Shown here: positions 1 to 6,439 of the stretch, piece after piece
Layout: each line of letters begins with the position of its first letter
Numbering within the stretch: position 1 is the stretch's first letter
Source of the DNA: a virus
Virus record (IMG/VR): IMGVR_UViG_3300029813_000189
Location: 1 to 21,792 of that record
Strand: one strand, 5' to 3'
Length of the DNA stretch: 21,792 bases
Program-made: the position numbers and the translations under genes
Notes under the pieces: generated by a model
Databases searched by the model: none
The model's input: only the letters and a program-made list of their open reading frames with translations
Told to the model about the DNA's origin: nothing

Positions 1-105
1 ATCGTTGGCGTCGCTGGAATCAATGACGGCAGCCTTCGCGAGGCTGGTACCGTCCTTGACGCCGGCGCCGGCGCTCGTAGCCCAGATTGTGGCGGGCGTG
101 GCCAT
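1..105 (-). CDS. Partial phage protein, N-terminus only
   Basis: The ATG at 105-103 opens a frame that runs off the left edge after 35 codons (starts MATPATIWATSAGAGVKDGT). A Shine-Dalgarno GAGGG lies 7 nt upstream, inside the end of the preceding gene. The small-residue, Thr/Ala/Gly-rich start and its place downstream of two probable virion genes suggest a structural protein, but too little is present to assign a family. Confidence 0.6.
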   Translation of the reverse strand, partial: MATPATIWATSAGAGVKDGTSLAKAAVIDSSDAND

Positions 106-108
106 GCA

Positions 109-447
109 CTAACCCTCAATGGCGCCATACCGCCAGGGATTCACGGCGATGCACAGAAACACATCCCGGAGTGTCCAGTTGTTCGCCTCGAACTGAGCGA
201 TCAGTGTGGAGGATTCTGAGAGCACCGCAAGTAATTGCCCAACTGTCAGTGGGGGACGCCCATCATCCGGTGAGCCATCCACAATCTGCTCGGCTGGATC
301 GAGGCCGGCGATGATTTCGTCGATGCCCTGGGCAAAGTATTGCGCTTTGGCTGCCCAGAGTCGGTGCACCAACTGACAGAGGTCGTCCGCCAGCGGTCGC
401 ACCGTCTCGTTACAGTACGTCGCCAGTTGTGTATTCTCGATTGGCAT
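109..447 (-). CDS. Hypothetical phage protein in virion gene block
   Basis: 112-aa, soluble, mostly helical protein with no cysteine motif or membrane segment that I recognise. The start ATG follows an AAGGTG ribosome binding site 4 nt away. It ends in TAG, 3 nt before the next ATG. Its position downstream of TerL and the paired structural proteins suggests a head or neck-region role, which is inference only. Confidence 0.7.
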   Translation of the reverse strand: MPIENTQLATYCNETVRPLADDLCQLVHRLWAAKAQYFAQGIDEIIAGLDPAEQIVDGSPDDGRPPLTVGQLLAVLSESSTLIAQFEANNWTLRDVFLCIAVNPWRYGAIEG

Positions 448-458
448 TTTTCACCTTT

Positions 459-827
459 TTAGATGTACACCGTCACCTTGCCGTTGGTATCGGGACTAGT
501 AGTCCCAGCGGTACCCGCCTCTTGCACACAGGCCACACTTATTGCCGTGTCAAAAGCCCAGCCGACAGGTTGGACCCAAGTCGCTTTCTGTCCAGCGGGG
601 GCGAAAACAAGCAATTCAGGGGCCGTCTCTCCAACATCAGGCGCAGCGACGTTGTAAATCTTCACGAAAACCGGGTAAGTCGTGTTGGCCCTGTTGTCGA
701 TTATCACGGCGTAGACCGTGCCTGCCGACGCGGTTACCGCATGGTAGTTGGCATTCGCCTCATCTATCTCAACGATCTCACTTCCCCGAGTTGAGGGAAC
801 CGTTGTTTTCTCCATTGCTGTCGCCAT
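459..827 (-). CDS. Probable virion structural protein, paralogue of upstream neighbour
   Basis: 122 aa, beta-rich and Thr/Val/Ala-rich. The C-terminal two thirds align by eye with the product of 827-1201: both have a V(F/Y)(V/L)K(I/L)(Y/W)N strand, then D-x-VG-(E/T), a P-x-G-x-AF turn and an AGT-(A/S)-GTT block near the end. The architecture resembles small phage virion proteins built on one beta-sandwich. The start overlaps the previous stop as TGATG, and GGAGG sits 6 nt upstream. Tandem duplication of a decoration-like or structural protein is the simplest explanation. Function is inferred from context. Confidence 0.75.
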   Translation of the reverse strand: MATAMEKTTVPSTRGSEIVEIDEANANYHAVTASAGTVYAVIIDNRANTTYPVFVKIYNVAAPDVGETAPELLVFAPAGQKATWVQPVGWAFDTAISVACVQEAGTAGTTSPDTNGKVTVYI

Positions 828-1201
828 CAGGCACCTCCATCCGTCGTGATATAGACATTGTAAGGAGTCGTCGGATCGGTCGTGCCCGAAGTGCCCGCAT
901 CCGTCGTCGATGCAAAGCTCAATCCTTCACTAAAGGCGACGCCGTTCGGACAAACAACGCAGGCATCTTCGCTAGCCGCGATCGGGAACTGACACCAAGG
1001 GCCGTCGGTTCCGACCACCGGGTCTTTATCGTTCCACAGTTTGAGGTAAACAATCGAAGCATCCTCATTTGTCAGGAAGATAGCTTTCAGATTAGTCGGC
1101 CCTTGGTCGATGTTGTCGCTAGCCGTAGCGTCAACATCGTCGTCGAAGGCACAATTCATTCCCAGGGTCTTGCCGTTGTGATACATGCTTAGTCCGGCCA
1201 T
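827..1201 (-). CDS. Probable virion structural protein, paralogue of downstream neighbour
   Basis: 124 aa with the same strand pattern as the 459-827 product: VYLKLWN about residues 51-57, VGTDGPW about 62-68, PNGVAF about 84-89, and AGTSGTT about 101-107. AAGGAG lies 8 nt before the ATG. It is translationally coupled (TGATG) to its paralogue. Thr/Asp/Gly-rich with no membrane segment, consistent with a capsid or tail component. The exact role is not determinable from sequence alone. Confidence 0.75.
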   Translation of the reverse strand: MAGLSMYHNGKTLGMNCAFDDDVDATASDNIDQGPTNLKAIFLTNEDASIVYLKLWNDKDPVVGTDGPWCQFPIAASEDACVVCPNGVAFSEGLSFASTTDAGTSGTTDPTTPYNVYITTDGGA

Positions 1202-1204
1202 GTC

Positions 1205-1600
1205 TCACTCTCCTTTCTGTATCCATTCTATTTCGGCCGCATGAGGTCGCCCGCTTTGTCGCACCGATTCTGGCGTCTTGGCGTTCGGTTGGTCATATAT
1301 CTTCCTCAACCGTTCAAACTCTGTTCTCCACGGCTCAGGACCAGCCTTCCAGGCGACAGGGATACGGTTCGGCGGGTGCTTTCCAGCTTCGGCCATTCGT
1401 ACGTCTACTAGGATTCGGATGATGAGAACTGGATCATCCATTAACAAGTGGCCACAACGAGCGGCCATGTATTTCATGCCATCGGCAAAGGCCAAGCCAT
1501 TTTCGGTCATTGGCTGGCTGATTCGTTCTGGCTGTGGCACTTGGTTCGGAGCTTGGACTAGCGCCCGTCTCTGCTGCCGCACGCCGTGCAACTTAACCAT
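1205..1600 (-). CDS. Hypothetical phage protein downstream of TerL
   Basis: 131 aa, basic at the N-terminus, with a C-terminal PEPWRTEFERLRKIYD helix. The ATG at 1600-1598 overlaps the TerL stop (TGATG), so I prefer it over the in-frame TTG one codon upstream. A GGAG lies a few nt before it. No recognised domain. Because it is coupled directly to TerL it is likely co-expressed with packaging or head genes. Confidence 0.65.
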   Translation of the reverse strand: MVKLHGVRQQRRALVQAPNQVPQPERISQPMTENGLAFADGMKYMAARCGHLLMDDPVLIIRILVDVRMAEAGKHPPNRIPVAWKAGPEPWRTEFERLRKIYDQPNAKTPESVRQSGRPHAAEIEWIQKGE

Positions 1601-3222
1601 CAATACGCTCCGAAAATGTCATCGTAGGCTCTAATATTTGCCCTTTCATAGTCCCGCATGGCTATTAGCGTGTCCACTGAATCGACGCCAAAATCTCCAC
1701 CAAATTCATCCTGTCTTCTTTGTAGCGTCCGTTGCCACGCCTCCGGTGGCGGCGGATACACGACGGGCACGTCGCCGAACATTAGGGCCTGGAGTAAGTT
1801 GATTCCGTCTATGACCTCACCCCGCTGGCTCATACTGTTTGGAATTCGGTTCGCTTCGCAAGGGAGTCCCTGTTGTACCATCAGCGTGATTGAGCCCGGC
1901 TGTGAACGATCGGCTACCGTGCCGATTATCGGTTCCCGACCGGATATCGCCAGGATGTCGCGAGCGTGATTGAGGATCGAAAGGCCATGTGCAGCCGCGT
2001 GCAATATGTACATCTCCCGGTATACATGAATGTGTCCGCTTAGATCGAAATGCGAACAAAGGTAACGAATTGTGTCACAGGTGTGATTATTCCGATCGGC
2101 CGGCCGGCCTGAATCCGTCCAGCCATAGCCAGTCAACTCCCGCCAGGTGTTCGGGCACGCCCTGACATCGACAGAAAACCCCGGTTCGCCCCTTTTGTGA
2201 GCAACCCAGAGGCATACAAACGGATCGACTCCGCCCCAATCCAGACCACGATACAAGTCATAGCCACTGTCGATCAGAACCGGCAATTCCAGGCTGCGAT
2301 CATGCTTATCACGGATGAGCATCGGATAGACCTTACCCGTGGGCATCTGGAATGCTTCTTCAGGCGTTGCTGGGAACTCCTGCTTGAAATAAATTTCGTC
2401 TCCGCGAAAGTTTCCCGCAATCTGTCGCCGACGCCAGGCCAGTTGTCCATCATCGAGATGGAAAGTTTCGATCAGCCAGTTTTCGTAGTCGGTTTTCTCA
2501 TCAAGCTCAACGCCTGTTAAGCGGTATCCAGTGTCCTCAAACCACGGAGAAAAGAACGCCAAGTAGTTCCCTTCACCGTTCTCTGCGATCTCCCATCGCT
2601 GTTTGAACTCTCCTGTAAGGTCGAGCATATTAGCCGTGCTTTCGATAATGATGATCGAGTTCGGATTTTCAGGGACAGATTGCAGGACTGAGGCAAGTTG
2701 GTCTTGAACCGGAATGCGTGTGTTTTGCCACTTCGCCATTTCGGAGAGGTGCAGGGCATTTGTATTGGCCCCCGAGCTCACATGGAGACCTCCAGCCGTT
2801 CGGGTGCTCATATCGCTATCATGCTCCCAGCGGATCGGATTCATCTTGCCCACCGGCTGCAATCTGCCTCGATAGAGACTGAAAACACGCTCGCTGATTT
2901 CATGGATGTCAGTCGTGCTGTCTTCGGTATGAGCAATCGTCCGTGCTTTCCAGTGGGCAGTGAATTGGCACAAGAAAGCGAACAACAATTGCACAAAGGT
3001 CGAACATCCTTCCTTGCGAGCCTTAAGGACAATCGTGCGGATCGGCTCCTTTCGCTTTGCCTGAGCCAGCAAAACGGCGAAGAGCCGCTCCTGCATCGCG
3101 TTCAGGTGAAAAGTCTCGATATCACCATCCTTGTTCTTAATTTTGTAATTACCCTGCGCGCACCACAGCCAGAAGCTCCGCAACTTGTCGGCCATCGGCG
3201 TGCCGGTCCCGAAAACTTCCAT
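1600..3222 (-). CDS. terL: Terminase large subunit (DNA packaging ATPase/nuclease)
   Basis: 540 aa, normal length for TerL, which threads phage DNA into proheads and cuts it. The ATPase domain shows a deviant Walker A (KARKEGCST, residues about 67-75), an acidic HLSE motif about 158-161 in the Walker B position, and IIIESTAN about 191-198 as the coupling motif. FKQEFPATPEEAF (about 279-291) is the linker motif seen in many TerLs. The RNase-H-like nuclease domain begins with YRGLDWGG (about 324), giving the first catalytic Asp. GGAGA sits 5 nt before the ATG. The 5' leader is a compact set of helices (3233-3340). Confidence 0.93.
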   Translation of the reverse strand: MEVFGTGTPMADKLRSFWLWCAQGNYKIKNKDGDIETFHLNAMQERLFAVLLAQAKRKEPIRTIVLKARKEGCSTFVQLLFAFLCQFTAHWKARTIAHTEDSTTDIHEISERVFSLYRGRLQPVGKMNPIRWEHDSDMSTRTAGGLHVSSGANTNALHLSEMAKWQNTRIPVQDQLASVLQSVPENPNSIIIIESTANMLDLTGEFKQRWEIAENGEGNYLAFFSPWFEDTGYRLTGVELDEKTDYENWLIETFHLDDGQLAWRRRQIAGNFRGDEIYFKQEFPATPEEAFQMPTGKVYPMLIRDKHDRSLELPVLIDSGYDLYRGLDWGGVDPFVCLWVAHKRGEPGFSVDVRACPNTWRELTGYGWTDSGRPADRNNHTCDTIRYLCSHFDLSGHIHVYREMYILHAAAHGLSILNHARDILAISGREPIIGTVADRSQPGSITLMVQQGLPCEANRIPNSMSQRGEVIDGINLLQALMFGDVPVVYPPPPEAWQRTLQRRQDEFGGDFGVDSVDTLIAMRDYERANIRAYDDIFGAY

Positions 3223-3232
3223 TCAAGTCTCC

Positions 3233-3340
3233 GCCCAAACAAAAGGGGCGCGACGGATAAACCGCGCGCCCCAGTACAGGCTCGGTGGTACTGCACCTAT
3301 AAGCCGACGATCAGACGGCCGGTGCCTGCTTTGTTTGGGC
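3233..3340 (-). promoter_or_regulatory. Cloverleaf-like structured leader ahead of terL
   Basis: An 11-bp perfect inverted repeat (3233-3243 with 3330-3340) encloses three further hairpins. They are 3245-3256 with 3262-3272 (11 bp, one bulged base, 5-nt loop), 3273-3277 with 3288-3292 (5 bp), and 3293-3297 with 3321-3325 (5 bp, containing a further 4-bp stem). The closing strand ends exactly where the terL Shine-Dalgarno begins. On the minus strand the GC-rich hairpin is followed by TTTTGTTT, so it could also act as an intrinsic terminator. It could be a regulatory leader, an RNA processing site or a packaging-site structure. The pairing was found by eye, not by folding software. Confidence 0.6.
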
Positions 3341-3342
3341 CA

Positions 3343-3981
3343 TTATGGTTGAGAGATTGTAGTCTCCGCCTCGATTTCTGCTAGTCGCTTTCGCGCCTTC
3401 GCTATTCGTTTTCTATCCGGTTTCGATTCTGCGATCTCGTGGTCGGCTTCATCTTCCAGGTCTGCGGCCATCTCCACGCTACGGCTCAACGCCCGCAGCA
3501 TCGTTTGGATTATCCTAAGTCGCTCGGTTGGTCTACGTCGTTCGACGCCAGATTCCTCAGTGGTAGCCAACAGGCTCAATTCGGCGATTGTCTCCCCCAG
3601 TTTTTGGGCATTTTCGTCTGACAATTCTATGAGCATGGCGTCCATTAGACTCTCAAGATGAGTCAGGAGATCGCCTCTTTTCGTCCGTTTCAATTTCCGT
3701 CGGAGTCTGACTGAATCTTGCATCACTCGAATAATTCCATCAAGCGCGCGCAGTCGCGCACGCGGTCTGTTGTGCCGATTGCCGGCCATTTCCAACAGTG
3801 CGGCGACAAGACGCTCCATTACGCTAGCGTCCAAGCTCTCATACATGCGGATCGCGCGTGCTCCGATATGACGAGCTAGGCTGGCCCGCTGTTCGCCCCC
3901 TTCAATTCGAGCGACGTAAATTTTCAACTCTTCGACGCTTTGTGGCGATTCCTTTACGGCCTCTTTGTTCTTTATCTGCAT
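3343..3981 (-). CDS. Helical protein upstream of TerL, possible small terminase
   Basis: About 212 aa, strongly helical, charged and coiled-coil-like throughout, ending in a Lys/Arg/Glu-rich tail. Its place directly before terL is where a small terminase subunit is usually encoded, but I see no clear helix-turn-helix, so that role is only a guess. Two starts are possible: the ATG at 3981, which follows the upstream stop by 2 nt and would be coupled, or a TTG at 3993 with GAGG 7 nt upstream. Helices within the downstream gap separate it from terL. Confidence 0.75.
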   Translation of the reverse strand: MQIKNKEAVKESPQSVEELKIYVARIEGGEQRASLARHIGARAIRMYESLDASVMERLVAALLEMAGNRHNRPRARLRALDGIIRVMQDSVRLRRKLKRTKRGDLLTHLESLMDAMLIELSDENAQKLGETIAELSLLATTEESGVERRRPTERLRIIQTMLRALSRSVEMAADLEDEADHEIAESKPDRKRIAKARKRLAEIEAETTISQP

Positions 3982-3983
3982 GA

Positions 3984-4097
3984 TTACGGGCAACTAAAGA
4001 CCTCAAAGAGGGCGGACAGCAACCCCGTTAGGAAATCACCGAGTGGCCCGAAAGTGCCGGTCAGTAAGGCCACGATCAGAAATACCAAGAAATCCAC
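3984..4097 (-). CDS. 37-residue hydrophobic membrane peptide
   Basis: GTG start at 4097 with AGGAG 6 nt upstream. The product begins VDFLVFLIVALLTGTFGPLG and continues with a second hydrophobic stretch, ending FSCP. One or two membrane segments are likely. It lies next to other membrane proteins and overlaps the TTG start option of the next gene. A holin or accessory lysis peptide is conceivable, but the sequence itself only shows a small membrane protein. Confidence 0.6.
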   Translation of the reverse strand: MDFLVFLIVALLTGTFGPLGDFLTGLLSALFEVFSCP

Positions 4098-4119
4098 GTC
4101 ATTCTCCTAAAGAGTGAAA

Positions 4120-4189
4120 CCCGCACCGAGCGTTGGCCAAGGAGCAAGCCTCGGTCCCGCGGCGCACGGCCAAGGGAACTCGGTGCGGG
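4120..4189 (-). promoter_or_regulatory. Structured spacer with long outer helix
   Basis: An 11-bp perfect inverted repeat (4120-4130 with 4179-4189, CCCGCACCGAG and its complement) encloses a second 6-bp helix (4133-4138 with 4168-4173). It fills the gap between two genes and ends about 10 nt before the ribosome binding site of the 3984-4097 gene. Same design as the terL leader. It is followed on the minus strand by TTTCACTCTTT, so terminator or attenuator activity is possible. Confidence 0.55.
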
Positions 4190-4191
4190 CT

Positions 4192-4419
4192 TCATGGTCC
4201 ACGAATATTGTCTGATTCACCCCGAATCAAAGCTGTAAGTTCCCCTGACGCGAGAGGTGTCTGCCGATGCACGATTACGTCGGAATTGAAGTGAACAGCG
4301 GCGCGATCCAATAGGCTATCCCAGTCCAAACCTTGCTCTACCGCCAGGTCGCACAACTGAGACTTCGACAGCCCATAGGCTGACCATTCTGGTGTCCACT
4401 CAGTCGGTGCGAGCTTCAT
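4192..4419 (-). CDS. Small hypothetical protein
   Basis: 75 aa beginning MKLAPTEWTPEWSAYGLSKS, acidic and soluble, no recognised domain. The ATG overlaps the stop of the upstream membrane protein (ATGA), so the two are translationally coupled. Downstream lies a structured spacer. No function can be assigned beyond membership of the putative lysis/membrane gene cluster. Confidence 0.65.
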   Translation of the reverse strand: MKLAPTEWTPEWSAYGLSKSQLCDLAVEQGLDWDSLLDRAAVHFNSDVIVHRQTPLASGELTALIRGESDNIRGP

Positions 4420-4718
4420 GGTTCACTCGTTGCGCGTTGCATCACGAGCTGCCGTATCTCGGCAATCTGCCGTTCGATCGATTCCCAGTGCCGAGCAGAC
4501 ACCGCGTTCATCTGCTCGATTGCTTTGTATCGGCCTTGAAGCTCACCGACCTCTTGTGATGTTCTTAAATCAGATTCATCAAGCCGTGTGAAGTGATTTT
4601 CGGCCATCGTCACCCATGTCAAGCCGGCGCCTGCGGCCACGGGAACGACGACGAGAAGGCAAGCCAAGAGCGTTCGCGCTGTCCGGTTATTCCCGATTGC
4701 TTCGGTGAACTTGGTCAT
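4416..4718 (-). CDS. Single-pass membrane protein with coiled coil, spanin/holin-like
   Basis: 100 aa. A hydrophobic segment at about residues 16-38 is followed by a charged, heptad-like helical region to the C-terminus. N-terminal anchor plus coiled coil is the layout of inner-membrane spanins (Rz type), and two small lipoproteins that could be outer partners are encoded nearby, but no family signature is visible. There is no Shine-Dalgarno before the ATG. A 6-bp hairpin (GAAACA/TGTTTC) ends 6 nt upstream. Confidence 0.65.
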   Translation of the reverse strand: MTKFTEAIGNNRTARTLLACLLVVVPVAAGAGLTWVTMAENHFTRLDESDLRTSQEVGELQGRYKAIEQMNAVSARHWESIERQIAEIRQLVMQRATSEP

Positions 4719-4727
4719 TGCGCAGAA

Positions 4728-4755
4728 ACAATACCTGTTTCGGCGGCTTTGTCAA
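4728..4755 (-). promoter_or_regulatory. Possible sigma70-type promoter
   Basis: Minus strand TTGACA at 4755-4750, 16-nt spacer, TATTGT at 4733-4728. Transcription would start only a few nt before the ATG at 4718, so the message would be almost leaderless, consistent with the missing Shine-Dalgarno. Could be fortuitous. Confidence 0.35.
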
Positions 4756-4760
4756 GATAG

Positions 4761-5057
4761 TTAGCATCGGCGCAGCTTTTTGTCCGGCTTGAACGTACCC
4801 CGCGTGATGCTAATGATGCAGCCCTTCGGGATGCGCCAGACCGTTCCGTAAGTGGCGGACTCGTCATCAGATAGGGTTACGCGCTCCATAGAAAGTAGGA
4901 ATTCATCTTGCCGATCCTGCACGACATACCCGATGAACTCCTCCACATCAACCGGTTTGCGCAGACTTTCCATGCCTATCCATCTGGAGTAAGAACAGGC
5001 GTCACGCCATTTGACTTCGACCAGATCGCCAGGCGAATATCGAGGCTTGGAACTCAT
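4761..5057 (-). CDS. Hypothetical phage protein with GDLVEVKWRDA motif
   Basis: 98 aa, beta-rich, starting with PGDLVEVKWRDACSYSRW and ending with an IPKGCIISI strand. The pattern resembles small phage proteins that begin VxWxDA...W and end with IPK/IP strands and have no established function. The start overlaps the upstream stop (ATGA). Located between holin-like and spanin-like genes. Confidence 0.7.
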   Translation of the reverse strand: MSSKPRYSPGDLVEVKWRDACSYSRWIGMESLRKPVDVEEFIGYVVQDRQDEFLLSMERVTLSDDESATYGTVWRIPKGCIISITRGTFKPDKKLRRC

Positions 5058-5251
5058 TTACCACTTCGGCCCATCTTTAGCAGGGCATGCCGGCCAGTAA
5101 TCATCCCGAGCCCGAGCAGCACCTTCTCGCTCGACAGCAACGTAGTCAGAGAGAACGAGAATTGCTCTCCATCTGAGAAGCAGGCCTCAATGATCCCCGC
5201 TGCTAGCGTCACGATCCCGATCCAAAACGTCTTCGTCTTCAACAAGTCCAT
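5054..5251 (-). CDS. Holin-like small membrane protein
   Basis: 65 aa: a short basic start (MDLLKTKTF), a hydrophobic segment at about residues 9-25, and a second amphipathic/hydrophobic segment in the C-terminal half (VLLGLGMITGRHALLKMG). AAGGA lies 8 nt before this ATG, which I chose over longer upstream frames that cross a hairpin. Size and layout fit small phage holin-like proteins. Lysis function is inferred from context. Confidence 0.6.
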   Translation of the reverse strand: MDLLKTKTFWIGIVTLAAGIIEACFSDGEQFSFSLTTLLSSEKVLLGLGMITGRHALLKMGRSGK

Positions 5252-5281
5252 CAAAATGATCCTTTGCAAAAAATGGTCAGC

Positions 5282-5321
5282 ATCGGACTGGGCCAAGTGA
5301 CAAATCCTGGCCCAGTCCGAT
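5282..5321 (-). terminator. Strong hairpin before holin-like gene
   Basis: A perfect 14-bp stem (ATCGGACTGGGCCA with its complement) and a 12-nt loop. On the minus strand a T6 run follows 8 nt after the stem, then the ribosome binding site of the holin-like gene. It may be a weak terminator or attenuator, or an RNase III-type processing site. Confidence 0.5.
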
Positions 5322-5334
5322 AGCCCAGAGGATA

Positions 5335-5372
5335 ACAAAAAGAGGAAAGCTGGCGCACTCTCGTGGGCCAGC
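5335..5372 (-). terminator. Intrinsic terminator after lipoprotein gene
   Basis: Minus-strand hairpin GCTGGC-C-CAC with a GAGA (GNRA) tetraloop, one internal mismatch, followed by TTTCCTCTTTTTG. A plausible rho-independent terminator for the lipoprotein operon, 35 nt past its stop codon. Confidence 0.55.
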
Positions 5373-5406
5373 CGGGATGTTCCGTGGAACAGTGCCCGCG
5401 AGTCCT

Positions 5407-5622
5407 CTATTCTCGTTCTTGCGAAAAGCCTTTCGAGCAATCCGCAGCATCGTGTAAATCCTCTATGACAGCATCCAGTGTGGCGTCGGCTACGTCCTCA
5501 CCGGGGCCGACTTCGACGCTCAGCTTGGCTGCCGTGGCGTGGTAGTGGAAATGAAGCGGAATCTGGCAGCCGGTAATCAGCACCAGAAGCGCACAGATTG
5601 GCGCCAGCCAGCGGCTACTCAT
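5407..5622 (-). CDS. Small lipoprotein, possible outer-membrane spanin
   Basis: 71 aa. Signal peptide at residues 1-18 with hydrophobic core and lipobox LITGC (lipidated Cys19), then a short mature domain of about 53 residues. Size and lipobox match phage o-spanin-like proteins, and the membrane/coiled-coil protein nearby could be a partner, though they are not adjacent as Rz/Rz1 usually are. The start overlaps the end of the upstream zinc-finger-like gene by 8 nt. Confidence 0.7.
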   Translation of the reverse strand: MSSRWLAPICALLVLITGCQIPLHFHYHATAAKLSVEVGPGEDVADATLDAVIEDLHDAADCSKGFSQERE

Positions 5623-5800
5623 CGTGCTTGGCCGTATTCGGGGTCAGATGCGTTGGGTAGGTCGTCGGGTCATCTTCACTCATCCTTTGGAGGCAGTCGC
5701 CACATAGGTGGCGTTCCTCTGGGAGTTCAAACATAATGCTGCAGGGCTTACCGCAGCGATCACATTTGGGGCTCGGACCAGGTACTTTGGCGATAGACAT
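5615..5800 (-). CDS. Small zinc-finger-like protein
   Basis: 61 aa with two paired cysteines, CDRCGKPC and HLCGDC, about 18 residues apart, a treble-clef or zinc-ribbon pattern. The ATG at 5800 has GAGG 6 nt upstream; a longer frame upstream would cross the hairpin cluster, so it was rejected. Zinc binding is inferred from the cysteine spacing. Partner unknown. Confidence 0.65.
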   Translation of the reverse strand: MSIAKVPGPSPKCDRCGKPCSIMFELPEERHLCGDCLQRMSEDDPTTYPTHLTPNTAKHDE

Positions 5801-5855
5801 ATCCGGCCTCACTCCTACTTGTTTCCCTTTCGCGCTTGGCCTATCCTGTAAGCAA

Positions 5856-5923
5856 TGCGGTAACCCGCAGGTGGATGGCCCGTAAGGGCTAGCGTGGGCA
5901 GACGCCCGAAGAAGGCGCTGCCC
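5856..5923. other. Three consecutive hairpins in intergenic gap
   Basis: Stems at 5856-5869 (TGCGG/CCGCA, 4-nt loop), 5878-5889 (GCCC/GGGC, 4-nt loop) and 5896-5923 (GGGCAG plus CGCC, one bulged A, 7-nt loop). The last is followed on the plus strand by ATTTTTA, so it is oriented like a terminator for antisense transcription. The gap 5801-5933 contains no credible gene. Confidence 0.55.
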
Positions 5924-5933
5924 ATTTTTAATG

Positions 5934-6173
5934 TCAGTCAGCCTCACCCTGGGGCACGATGATCTCGCCGAAGCCGCTGGAGCCGCTGACGTTGAACGCC
6001 TGGCCGGCGATGTGGCCGGTACCCCAGATGAAGATGAGCCGGCCGGATACGCCGAGTTCCTGGAGCGCCTTGACGCTGGCCTCCACTTCGTCGATACGAT
6101 CCTCGATGGGCACGTTCCGGCTCACGCAACCAGACAGCGCCAGAACGGCCGCTAGGGCTATCAGGTACTTCAT
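5934..6173 (-). CDS. Small lipoprotein
   Basis: 79 aa with signal peptide MKYLIALAAVLALSGC, a textbook lipobox with Cys16. The mature part starts with a helical acidic segment followed by a Gly/Ser-rich beta region. AGGAG lies 5 nt before the ATG, and the ATG overlaps the stop of the HTH gene (ATGA). Could serve as an outer-membrane spanin or a superinfection-exclusion lipoprotein; nothing in the sequence decides. Confidence 0.75.
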   Translation of the reverse strand: MKYLIALAAVLALSGCVSRNVPIEDRIDEVEASVKALQELGVSGRLIFIWGTGHIAGQAFNVSGSSGFGEIIVPQGEAD

Positions 6174-6439
6174 GGTTTCTCCTTTGCTAGTTGAGCGCGA
6201 TAGTTTCTCTCTAAGTTGTTCCACATCGCCTGCGGTACACCGGTGGCTCTCTCAAGCAACACAGCGATCTCAGCCGTGACCGGAGCGTCGCCCGCGATGA
6301 TCGCCTCGATCTCTTGGTAAGAAGGGGTCATGCGGTATTGAAGCTGAACGATACCGACGCCTTGGGCGCGCATGAGCTCTCGCAGCGTCTCCCCCGGCGG
6401 AACGGCGTAGTAGGGTAGGATGTCCGGGCTATTTGCCAT
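6170..6439 (-). CDS. HigA/VapI-like helix-turn-helix protein
   Basis: 89 aa. PGETLRELMRAQGV near the N-terminus, IEAIIAGDAPVTAEIAVLLE in the recognition region and a TGVPQAMWNNLERNYRAQL tail match the HigA antitoxin/XRE family layout, where PGE...L, I-xG-xxxITAE.A..L and ..FW.NL...Y are typical. No toxin gene is adjacent, so it may be a solitary regulator. The first 11 nt overlap the end of the upstream gene. Confidence 0.75.
   Translation of the reverse strand: MANSPDILPYYAVPPGETLRELMRAQGVGIVQLQYRMTPSYQEIEAIIAGDAPVTAEIAVLLERATGVPQAMWNNLERNYRAQLAKEKP

Noticed and set aside
542-1192. Plus-strand open frame across the structural genes
   Set aside because: Arg/Ser-rich, no ribosome binding site, and lies opposite well-supported minus-strand genes.
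2698-3384. Plus-strand open frame opposite terL
   Set aside because: Shadow of terL with no start signal or domain.
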